Source of the DNA: Cladochytrium replicatum
Taxonomy: Eukaryota; Chytridiomycota; Chytridiomycetes; Cladochytriales; Cladochytriaceae
Reading direction: 5' to 3'
Length of the DNA stretch: 64,000 nucleotides
Assembly: GCA_025526935.1 (NCBI GenBank)
Contig: JAHLKD010000107.1
Location: forward strand, 115,646-179,645
A program made the translations under genes and the position numbers. Each line of letters starts with the position of its first letter. Position 1 is the first letter of the stretch. Of this stretch, positions 9,777 to 20,188 are shown piece after piece. The notes under the pieces are model-generated. The model was not told the DNA's origin, ran no database searches, and saw only the letters and a list, made by a program, of their open reading frames with translations.

Positions 9777-12036
9777 ATGTCCAAGGAAGGTCGGTACCCT
9801 CCACTTTGTTTCTTTTCTATAAATCCCTGATCCACCGCATGTTTGCTCAGCCGACGAACTTGGCCTTGCGGCTGTAACCGAGAAGGCCGAACTCGACCAC
9901 GCCGGGGAACCTCTCTCTGAGAGAGATCTTCAGCTTCTTCAGCTCGAGAAGGAGCTCAACCAGAAGCTTGATACCGAGCTGGAAGAGGCTGGCGACAAAC
10001 TCCTCTGGCCGAAAGCTCTCTACTTCATTATTCCGAACGAATTTGGAGAACGGTAGGGTTAAGAGCACTGATGTTCAAGATCCACCACTTAATCTTATAT
10101 TTTTGAATAGTTTCAACTACTACGGTGTACGTCCGTTGTTTGCGAAGTACCTGACCCGCATGGTCGGAGTAACGTAAGTGCGCGGAAGAATGATTCGCCA
10201 ATTGCGTGGCTCACATCGAATCAAGTTCTGCGCAGGGTGCTATCTACGTTTCTTACTTCAACGCTATGGCGTATGTGTTCCCGCTTGGTGGTGCTGCACT
10301 CTCAGACTCGTTCCTGGGAAAGTACTGGACCATCGTTTCGCTCTCCGTTGTTTACGCTATCGGTGTGATCCTCCTCGCTGTCTTCTCCATTCCTGGGCTC
10401 CTCGGCTACACCGGAGTCGATGACAAGGGTCAGCAGCTGCTCCCACTGATCAGTTGGTTCGTCCCTGTTGTTCTCATTGCTATCGGTACCGGCGGTATTA
10501 AGGTGCACTACTTTGACCCCATTCAATTGAGTTATCAAAAGCCTGATCCAAAAATGTAACAGCCTTGTGTCAGTGCACACGGTGGTGACCAATACCTCAC
10601 CCACCAGCGCAAGGGTATGGACTTCTTCTTCTCCATCTTCTACATCTCGATCAACATCGGTAGTCTGATCTCCGGAAGTATCACCCCCATCTGGGCCCAG
10701 AACACCATTTGCTTCGGTCGCACTTGCTATTTCTACCCGTACATCATGTGCGCGTGCGTCTTCACCGTCGCCGCGTTGATCTTTGCTTTCGGTAAACCCT
10801 TCTACCGCATTGTCCCCGCGCGTGGACAGTTCCTCCCTTGGCTCGCGGTGAAGACCGCTCTCATCGGCGCATACAAATACTTCAAGGCGTCCCCTGCTGA
10901 GCGCAACGCAAAGAAGCACTACCTTGAATTCGCGACCGAGGCGGTTGGTGCGGACATGGTGGAAGAGACTAGGCTTCTCGGAAACGTGCTGTTTGCTATC
11001 CTTCCTATCATGTTCTACTGGATGGTGTACGACCAGGGTTCAGACGAGTGGTACTACCAGTACGACTTGATGACCCCCGCCAGCGGACTTCCGGCTGAGA
11101 CTTTCTCGAACATCAACGCACTTTTGATGCAAGTTTTGAATGTGGACAAAGGCATCCAACTTGAATCTGATAGTTTAATGCCTTCACAGTATCATCATGG
11201 TTCCTGCATTGGTGCCTGTGTACCGCTGGCTTGAGGCCAAGAACATCCGGTTGTCGATCTTGGGTCGCATGACAATCGGCTTCAGTTTCATGTGCATTTC
11301 CTTCCTTGTGAGTACATAGAGCGAAAACACATCAAAAACTGACCAAAATATGTTTTGGCAGGTTTCGGCCATCCTCCAGATTTACGTTATTGACGCTTTC
11401 GACCCCACCGACCTTGACGAGAACGGTTACTGCAAGAGCAAGTGTATCAGCGGCTGGTGGCAGGTTCCTCAATGGGTCCTCCTCTCTCTCGGTGAAGCCA
11501 TGTTGTCGCCCGAAGGTCTCAAGTTCACCTACATGGTACGTCGTCCACCCAAAAAGCATCTCGTTTGATCAGTTTAACTAAATTTTCGTTTGAAGAATGT
11601 TGGGAAGCAGATGCGTGCTCAGTCGGCGTCCTTCTGGTTGTTGATGAGCTCTCTAGGCAACATCATCACCGCCCAGGTCGGTGTCGGGATTGAAAACAAC
11701 TCTTCTTTCAACGACTACGACAGTGTCAAGGCAAAAGCGAGCCCCGACAACGGTATCTCCTTGCCCGCCAAGTACTTCCTGTTCACTGGTAATAAACTCG
11801 CCCGACTGAAAAATATCGCTAACTGAAATATCCCAACAGGTCTTGCTTTCATTGCCAACATCTGGTTCTGGGCATGGGGTCTTTTCGTCTTCGAGTTTAA
11901 GGACCAGAACGCGACCATGACTGGAATTGAGGGATGGAGGGACCGTCGTCGCCGCGCAAAGAACCCCGAGATCGAGGCGACGATCGAAGTCGAAGAGTCT
12001 TCGTATGATGAGAAGAAGACAGAGGTTGCTGCTTAA
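9777..12036 (+). CDS. PTR2: proton-coupled oligopeptide transporter (PTR2/POT), copy A
   Basis: Plasma-membrane importer of di/tripeptides driven by protons. Nine exons: 9777-9789, 9851-10052, 10111-10173, 10226-10502, 10563-11128, 11190-11307, 11362-11535, 11596-11788, 11840-12036; 600 aa. The ATG sits in a 13-nt first exon. A charged cytosolic N-terminus leads to helix 1 with the proton-coupling ExxER motif (EFGER, residues 68-72, its Arg codon split by an intron). Exon 5 carries the PTR signature: FFSIFYISINIG around residues 207-218, preceded by GGDQ. About 12 hydrophobic helices follow, then an acidic tail. Two features set it apart from the other copies: intron 11129-11189 uses a GC donor (GCAAGT), and it alone has an intron at 11308-11361. 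Peptide specificity is inferred from family. Confidence 0.92.
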
Positions 12037-13100
12037 GCTGGAAGATCAGAGGTTTATAGCGGATTATTTTGCAGCGAGGACTGTCTTTTCGTTAGGAACA
12101 TTCATGTAACCCTCTCTTTCCTCGGCTTTCTCACCATTCGCTGTTTGAAAAGTTTGGTTTGCCTCATCAAGAATTTTTCTTATTACCAAACAGACATCAA
12201 ACAAATTTGTTTTAAAGCCTCTGTGCAAATATACGTTGAAGGATGTGACTTATCTGATTCGAGCTTCAAGCACACAAAAACATGGTTGTCATCCAGTCGA
12301 GCTTCCCCTACATTGAGATCCCGTCAAAGATGTCTACTCATTCATCTCCAATGCGCCAAACCACACTGCCAACTGACCGCACTCATTGATTCAGCGCCAC
12401 TTACAGACAGGGAACAGATCGCAGCGAGCGCGTTCGGATTTCGCAAGGTCGCTGGCTTAGTGAAGCATGCATGCAGTTGTCTCATAGTTTTATAGGTGCA
12501 AGGACAAAGTTCCGCGGCGGCGGGATTATCACACCACCAGACCCGGTCGCAGGGCATCACCAAAGACATAGACATGCTTTATGCGGGGAACGGCTCTGAC
12601 TGCGAGTAGCGCAATGTCAAAAAAAAAGCAGCGGGTGTGATGAGCGAAGTTGCACAGGCATTGCGGAGTTGATCTGAAGAGGTACAACGGTACAACTGCT
12701 CGGTATCTCCGTAACAGCGAATAGTTCAAAATCCCCTCGCATTCGAGCACGCCACTGGTGTACGTGGGGTTTGCGATGGTGACGGTTGCCGGCTGTTTAG
12801 TTGACTCAGGAAGAGATGCGAAACAACTCTGCTTTACCTATGTTATTCCAGTGGGGCAACTGGCAGAAGCAAAGGTACATTTGGATCACAATCGAGATAC
12901 TTCACTTTCTTAATTACATTATAGGAGTGAAGACAACGCACTTCTGACAAAGCAGTAAATCTAATGAAATTGTAATGAAAAACATGACTAACATACCTGA
13001 ATGGCAAAGCAATAAGAGCGATAACTCTGAAGCTCTGGCATCCAGGTGAATAACAACGCTTTGATAAGCCTCTACCTAGTGCGATTCCACTTTTACACCC
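12037..13100. other. spacer between PTR2 copy A and fragment B
   Basis: Only short unsupported frames. I find no trace of PTR2 exons 1-5 here, so fragment B lacks them rather than carrying them in decayed form nearby. Confidence 0.5.
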
Positions 13101-13680
13101 GCTCGAGTCCAAAAAAATCAGTCTGTCCATCCTCGGTCGCATGACCATCGGTTTCTCCTTCATGTGCATCTCCTTCCTTGTCTCCGGTATCCTTCAAATC
13201 AAGGTTGTCGAGGCTTTCGACCCCACCGACCTTGACGACAAAGGATGCTGCAAGAGCATCCGCCTTAGCGGATGGTGGCAGGTTCCCCAGTGGTTCCTCC
13301 TTTCACTCGGTGAGGCCATGTTGTCGCCCGAGGGTCTCAAGTTCACCTACATGAACGTCGGAAAGCAAATGCGCGCTCATTCCCTGTCCTTCTGGTTGTT
13401 GATGAGCTCGCTCGGTAACATCATCACCGCCCAGGTCGGTGTCGGGATCGAGAAGAACAACTCCTTCAACCACTACGACAGTGTTGAGGACAAGGGCCAG
13501 CCCCGACAACGGTATCTCCTTGCCCGCCAAGTACTTCTTGTTCGTGAGTTGCTGATTTCCCGCGGAGAAAGTTGGGGTGAATTTACATTTGCCGATCACT
13601 TTCCAGGTCCCGCCATCATCGCCAACACCTGGTTCTGGGCTTGGGGTCTGTTCATCTTTAAGCCGAATGAACGTACTCCT
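13101..13680 (+). pseudogene. 5'-truncated PTR2 fragment, copy B
   Basis: Homology to the array starts abruptly at about 13101 (the LESK...LSILGRMTIGF segment, exon 6 of the paralogues) and ends after WFWAWGLFIF. Everything coding for the first half, including ExxER and the PTR signature, is missing. The intron that all intact copies have between FTYM and NVGK is cleanly absent (exon-exon join near 13353), as is copy A's extra intron. The last intron is still present (donor GTGAGT near 13546, acceptor before 13607). A one-base insertion near 13498 shifts the frame after SVEDKG. The C-terminal FKDQN...TMTG segment and acidic tail are gone. It cannot make a transporter. Confidence 0.85.
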
Positions 13681-14431
13681 GGACCGCGCTCCAAAAGGAC
13701 CGTATGCGTTTTACCCCCATTTCTTTGTTTGCTCTGTATGACGACAACGGGGAACGGTTCACTTACGTTCGGCGTGCGATTGAACAATCGTTTTTTTGTG
13801 TCGTGTTCATGTGTTTATACTCACGATTTCTCAAAATTAGGGGAAATATGCATGCTGATTATAAGTGGTGCCGACCAAAATTTGAGTTTGTGGGATCGCC
13901 GAATGTTCCGGTGTCTTTCCCATACGCGACTGCCTAATGCCAACCTCCTGTGCAGTGCGCAAAACGTCGGGCACTTTTACTACAATAGAAGGAATCGATG
14001 CCTCTTCCCAAAGCTTATGCCATTCTCTACAATGCTGGCGTTTCAATGTCATTTGCCACAATTCTGATGACAGCAGTGCTCAAAATTGTGCTTGCCGCTT
14101 TTTCTCTCTCTATCCGTGCCACCTACTGATGGCGAAGATTTGTGAGGCGGGCGTTGATCAGGCTTTACCAAGGTAGCCTGTGAGCGTAAGAATATTTTGT
14201 CAGACAAGGAAAAAGGACACGATGGGATCTCAAGCTTGGCGTTGGTCAAGATTCTTCACCCAAGACCTCGATTTTCGAAAGAAGTGCGCACGGCGATTTG
14301 TCGTGGAGAAGCTCTCTGCCACTCAGGGATCACTTCAGTTGCAAAATTTTCGAACCGATGGGGGGCCTATTGTCCGAAGTATTTAAGTCACTTGATGCGG
14401 ATCAGTGCTTTCCCCACAGCTCAACAGCAAG
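13681..14431. other. spacer before PTR2 copy C
   Basis: No gene recognised; short frames only. The TATA-like element of copy C is near the right end. Confidence 0.45.
14380..14386 (+). promoter_or_regulatory. TATA-like element, PTR2 copy C
   Basis: TATTTAA lies 46-52 bases before the copy C ATG, a spacing close to that of the other copies. Confidence 0.4.
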
Positions 14432-16636
14432 ATGTCGAAGGAAGGTTTGTGATTTCCATTTTGCTCGTTGATTAGAGGCTTAAGTCATACATGATACCAA
14501 AAACCAAGCTGACGAACTCGGACTTGCTGCTGCAACCGAAAAGATCGAGCTCGAACATGGCGTCGAGCCTCTTTCGGAGAAGGATCTTCAACTCCTTAAG
14601 CTCGAGCAGGAGCTGAACCAAAAGCTTGATTCGGAGCTCGAGAAGGGCGGTGAGAACTTGCTCTGGCCCAAGGCCCTGTACTTCATCATTCCCAACGAGT
14701 TCGGAGAGCGGTAAAAATCGTGGATGTACCTTGCCGTTAACATTGCTGAACGATTAGAACGTTTATTTCAGTTTCAACTACTATGGTGTCCGCCCTCTCT
14801 TCGCAAAGTACCTTACTCGTATGGTTGGAGTCACGTAGGTCAAGTCGATTATGGTCCTTGTTCAGAATGTTTTGATGCGTATCTTAGCGCCGCTCAGGGT
14901 TCCATCTATGTTTCTTACTTCAACGCTATGGCTTACGTCTTTCCCCTCGGTGGTGCCGCGCTCTCGGACTCGTTCCTCGGAAAGTACTGGACGATTGTCT
15001 CGCTCTCTGTCGTTTACGCGCTCGGTGTTATCCTCCTCGCCATCTTCGCGATTCCTGGACTCCTTGGCTACACGGGCGTCGACGATAAGGGCGTGCAATT
15101 GCTCCCCCTGATCAGTTGGTTTGTTCCCGTGGTGATGATTGCTATCGGCACTGGCGGTATTAAGGTATACAGACCCAGCATATCATTTGGCGTGCTACTT
15201 ACCGCGATACCCCTACAGCCCTGTGTCAGTTCCCACGGCGGCGACCAGTTCCTGACCCATCAGCGCAAGGGTATGGATTTCTTCTTCTCCATCTTCTACA
15301 TCTCGATCAACGTGGGAGGTCTTATCTCCGGAAGTATCACCCCACTCTGGGTTCAGAACACCGAATGTTTTGGGCGTCCTTGCTACTTCTACCCATACAT
15401 CATGTGCGCTTGCGTCTTCACTGTGGCAGCCCTTGTTTTCGCGCTCGGCAAGCCTTTCTACCGCATTGTTCCTCCGCGTGGACAGTTCCTTCCCTGGCTC
15501 GCTTTGAAAACAGCACTTATCGGTGGGTACAAGTACATCAAGGCACCTGCAGCTGAGCGCAAGTCCAAGAAGCACTACCTCGAGTTCGCGACTGAAGAGA
15601 TGGGCGCTGACCTTGTTGAGGAGACAAGGCTTCTCGGAAACGTTCTCTTCGCCATCCTTCCCACCATGTTCTACTGGATGGTGTACGACCAAGGGTCTGA
15701 CGAGTGGTACTACCAATACGACTTGATGACTCCGGCCGGTGGACTTCCAGCAGAAACTTTCTCTAACATCAACTCTATTCTGATGTGAGTTTGAGCATAA
15801 TAGTAAAAGCGAGTATAGATTTTTCTGAGATATGGTTCTCTCTGTAGCATCATCATGGTTCCGACTTTGGTGCCCGTTTACCGCTGGCTCGAGTCTAAGA
15901 ACATCCGTCTGTCGATCTTGGGTCGCATGACTATCGGCTTCAGTCTGATGTGCGTTGCATTCCTTATCTCTGGCATCCTCCAAATCTACGTCATCGACGC
16001 GTTCGACCCTACTGACCTTGACGACAAGGGCTACTGCAAAAGCAAGTGCCTTAGCGGTTGGTGGCAGATTCCGCAATGGTTCGTCTTGTCCCTCGGCGAG
16101 GCTATGCTTTCCCCTGAAGGTCTCAAGTTCACCTACATGGTATTACCTATGCCGTATGGCTTTCGACTTGGCCAACTTATGAGTTATTTGGTAGAACGTC
16201 GGAAAGCAGATGCGTGCTCAGTCGCTTTCCTTCTGGTCGTTGATGATTTCCCTGGGTAACATCATCACCGCCCAGGTTGGTGTCGGAATCGAGAAGAACG
16301 ACACGTTCAACGACTACGACAGTGTCAAAGCTAAGAACAGCCCCGACAACAGTATTTCCTTGCCCGCCAAATACTTCTTGTTCACCGGTGAGTATGTTTG
16401 CAAGGTGCATGTGCACACTTAACCTATATCATGAAGGCCTTGCTATCATTGCAAACATCTGGTTCTGGGCTTGGGGTCTGTTTGTCTTTGAGTTCAAGGA
16501 TCAGAATGCCACCATGACCGGACTCCCGGGCTGGAGGGACCGCCGCCGTGGCATTAAGCATCCCGAAGTCGAAGCAACAATCGAGGTTGCTGAGGTCGCG
16601 ACCGAAGAGAAAAAGGACGCACAGATCGCTGCTTGA
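14432..16636 (+). CDS. PTR2: proton-coupled oligopeptide transporter (PTR2/POT), copy C
   Basis: Eight exons: 14432-14444, 14509-14710, 14772-14834, 14888-15164, 15219-15784, 15848-16139, 16195-16387, 16437-16636; 601 aa. Exon lengths match copies D and E exactly up to the last exon. EFGER is intact across the exon 2/3 junction, and the PTR signature (FFSIFYISINVG) in exon 5 follows GGDQF. Where copy A has an intron in the SFL/VSA region, this copy runs through (CVAFLISGILQ). The tail ends in charged, Glu/Val-rich residues. It is closest to copy D: the untranslated intron 2 and 3 sequences are still nearly alike (both begin GTAAAAAT after exon 2), which points to a recent duplication. Confidence 0.92.
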
Positions 16637-17096
16637 GCTTCCGTCAACGAGGACCGCTCAAGTTTGGCGGTCCAAATATGACGATATGCAGAGTAATCTG
16701 GGATGTTTAGCGAAGATACCAACAATCTTCGTTTTGCCCCGGCTTGCACGCAGAAACCCATCAGAGTTTTGTATTTGTTGTCGACTCTCATCAAGTTATC
16801 CCTCATATTTCAATACATCAAATTTAGTCTCATCATCATGCTATTCTCAAACATGTAAATCTGCCTACGCACACAACGGTTACTTTCTTTACCATGGTTT
16901 GCTGCCTCGGTAGGGCTTGCGGTGGCACATTATGGCGTACGCGTGGCACTGCCAAAAGATACTGCCAGATAAAGCAACTTGGAGGATCGATATTTATATC
17001 TCAGCGGTGAATTTTTATGCAAATTGATAAAATGTAGCATAGTGCCATACATCAATATATAGAAGGATCACCTTCCCCATTCCACATCCACCACAG
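16637..17096. promoter_or_regulatory. upstream region of PTR2 copy D with GATA motifs
   Basis: Contains AGATAA (16967-16972), TGATAA (17025-17030) and a TATA element (TATATA, 17056-17061), which is 36-41 bases before the copy D start. GATA factors control nitrogen-source genes in fungi, so nitrogen control is plausible but inferred from two short matches. Confidence 0.35.
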
Positions 17097-19305
17097 ATGT
17101 CCAAGGAAGGTTCGTGCGTAGAAATGAAGAATTGGCAACTGTGCGGTCAAACTGATCTGGAATTAACGTATCAAACAGCGGACGAACTCGGGCTTGCTGT
17201 CGCGACCGAAAAGATCGAGCAGGAACACGGCGTCGAGCCCCTTACGGAGAAGGATCTTCAGCTCCTTAAGCTCGAGCAGGAGCTGAACCAAAAGCTTGAT
17301 TCGGAGCTCGAGAAGGGCGGTGAGAACTTGCTATGGCCCAAGGCCCTGTACTTTATCATTCCCAACGAGTTCGGAGAGCGGTAAAAATGGTGGATGTACC
17401 TTGCTGTTAACATTGCTCAATGTTTATTATTTCAGTTTCAACTACTATGGCGTCCGCCCTCTCTTTGCAAAGTACCTTACTCGTATGGTTGGAGTCACGT
17501 AAGTCTAGTCGATGATGGTCCTTGTTCAGAATGTATTGACCCGTATCTTAGCTCCGCTCAGGGTGCCATCTATGTTTCTTACTTCAACGCTATGGCTTAC
17601 GTCTTTCCCCTCGGTGGAGCTGCACTCTCAGACTCGTTCCTGGGAAAGTACTGGACCATCGTTTCGCTCTCCGTTGTCTATGCCCTCGGTGTGATCCTGC
17701 TTGCCATTTTCGCGATTCCTGGACTCCTTGGCTATACCGGAGTTGACGATAAAGGCGTGCAGTTGCTCCCACTCATAAGTTGGTTTGTTCCCGTGGTGAT
17801 GATTGCAATCGGCACTGGCGGCATCAAGGTAACTTATCTGCCACAACAATCTAAAAGCAGTCATCTTAATGTATTTCTTCTAAACTAAAGCCGTGTGTCA
17901 GTTCTCATGGTGGTGACCAGTTCCTCTCTCACCAACGCAAAGGAATGGATTTCTTCTTTTCGATCTTCTATATTTCGATCAACATCGGTGCTTTGATCTC
18001 AGGAAGCATTACCCCAATCTGGGTCCAGAATACTGAATGCTTTGGGCGCACCTGCTACTTCTACCCGTACATCATGTGCGCGTCTGTTTTCACTGTCGCG
18101 GCCCTTGTTTTCGCGCTTGGAAAGCCATTCTACCGTATCGTTCCGCCACGTGGCCAGTTCCTTCCCTGGCTCGCGCTCAAGACTGCTCTTATAGGTGGCT
18201 ATAAGTACATTAACGCCCCACCTGCTGAGCGCAAGTCCAAGAAGCACTACCTCGAGTTCGCCACTGAGGATATGGGCGCTGACCTCGTTGAGGAGACCAA
18301 GCTTCTTGGAAACGTCCTCTTCGCCATTCTTCCAACCATGTTCTACTGGATGGTGTATGATCAAGGCTCTGACGAGTGGTACTACCAGTACGACCTGATG
18401 ACCCCCGCTAGCGGACTTCCAGCCGAGACTTTCTCGAACATTAACTCGCTCTTGATGTAAACTCGAATATGAAAAGTCAGTGCTTGAATCTGATGATTTA
18501 TTTTAACAGCATCATCATGGTCCCTGCCTTGGTGCCATTGTACCGCTGGCTTGAGGCGAAGAACATCCGGTTGTCGATTTTGGGTCGCATGACCATTGGT
18601 TTCGGCTTAATGTGCGTCGCGTTCCTCATTTCCGGGATCCTTCAGATTTACGTCATCGACGCTTTCGACCCCACCGATCTTGACGACAAAGGATACTGCA
18701 AGAGCAAGTGCCTCAGTGGTTGGTGGCAGATCCCCCAATGGTTCATTTTGTCACTTGGCGAGGCTATGCTTTCCCCTGAAGGTCTCAAGTTCACCTACAT
18801 GGTATTACCTAAACCTTATGGCTTTCTACTTGGCTAACGTATGCGTTGTTTTGTAGAACGTCGGAAAGCAGATGCGCGCTCAGTCACTGTCGTTCTGGTC
18901 TTTGATGATTTCCCTGGGTAACATCATCACCGCCCAGGTCGGTGTCGGAATCGAGAAAAACTCCATGTTCAACGACTACGATAGCGTTAAAGCCAAGAGC
19001 AGTCCCGATAACGGCATTTCGTTACCGGCCAAATATTTCTTGTTCACTGGTGAGTTCGTAATGGCGCTCTCAAGCCTGCTCGGGTTTAAGCTTTCTTCCA
19101 TTTGAAAGGTCTCGCCATTATTGCGAATATTTGGTTCTGGGCCTGGGGGCTGTTTGTCTTTGAGTTCAAGGACCAGAACTCGACAATGACTGGATTAGAA
19201 GGCTGGAGGGACCGTCATCGCCGGGCCAAGCATCCAGAGATCGAAGCCACTGTTGAAGTTACCGGAATCGTGGACGACGGCAAGAAAGTTGAGGCTACGG
19301 CTTGA
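17097..19305 (+). CDS. PTR2: proton-coupled oligopeptide transporter (PTR2/POT), copy D
   Basis: Eight exons: 17097-17109, 17179-17380, 17436-17498, 17552-17828, 17891-18456, 18510-18801, 18857-19049, 19109-19305; 600 aa. ExxER is complete, and GGDQF plus the PTR signature lie at the usual place. Compared with copy C most changes are silent or conservative; exons 1-3 and introns 2-3 are nearly the same, while the 3' half is more diverged, which suggests either a recent duplication or local gene conversion of the 5' part. All catalytic features are present, so it should be functional. Confidence 0.92.
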
Positions 19306-20188
19306 ACCAAAGCGTTTGGTTGGTCAACTTCGTCTCATTTACCCTATGTTATACCTTCTCTGCTCTATGTCACTGGATGGGACACGCAGTCTTCCTATTC
19401 ATCGAGATGCTGCTTGCTTCCACATTGCTCAATGGTTCTTTATGCAATGTTGTATATGCTCAAACATTCATGGTCAAGTGTTTTATACTTTCAAGTTCTG
19501 AAGCTGTTCGTATCCTCATATGTCAAAATAAACAGCTTTCACACTTGAGAGACTCAGAAAAGTCATATTTCTAGGTTGCGACTGGATGGGCTGTCGATTG
19601 TGATAAAGTTAGAAAACTCTAAAAAATGACATTGATAAACGTGTGGCTTTTCGCCGTTCTATAGAAACCTTAAATTTTTCTTGTTTTGCCACATTTCTGA
19701 AGTCATCAAAGTCGGATTGGAACTTTCGCCTGCCGATCAGAATGTCAGAATGTTTTGCATGACAATGCTCGCATTGGCTTTTGGCTTCAGTCATGAATTA
19801 TTCCTGGGGGAGAGCTGGAATGTGCCCGAGCGCAGCGAAAGTGTATTGGTTTATGGTTTTTTGATTACAACCCAAAAACGTTGTCCCACGAAACTGAGGG
19901 ATACAATGCGGTACATACCCCAAACAGATTCGTCACTCAAAGGTTGCAGAGAGAAGATAGAAGATCCAATTGAAGTTCATGTGGAAACCTTTCTAACCAG
20001 CATTTATTCGGAGCCTGTCACTACTGTATGTCACTACTCGCCCAGTTTACTCCGCCAGCTTTTTCGTGATTGAGAATTTGATCATGCGATTGGCAAATTT
20101 ACTTCCCAAATTTATTCTTGGTCGAAGCATATAAAGCCCTCCGATTACTCCCCGGTTGGCCCTACGTTTTGGTCTTTTCATTCACAGA
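19306..20188. other. spacer before PTR2 copy E
   Basis: About 880 bases with no recognised gene. Contains GATAA motifs near 19600 and 19634 and the TATA box listed separately. Confidence 0.45.
20130..20135 (+). promoter_or_regulatory. TATA box, PTR2 copy E
   Basis: A perfect TATAAA, 54-59 bases before the copy E ATG; the best TATA match in the array. Confidence 0.5.

Noticed and set aside
10302-10919. Antisense frames across the PTR2 copies (similar ones recur at 15213-16076 and 20942-21550)
   Set aside because: They repeat in each paralogue because the sense codons are conserved; products are hydrophilic nonsense.
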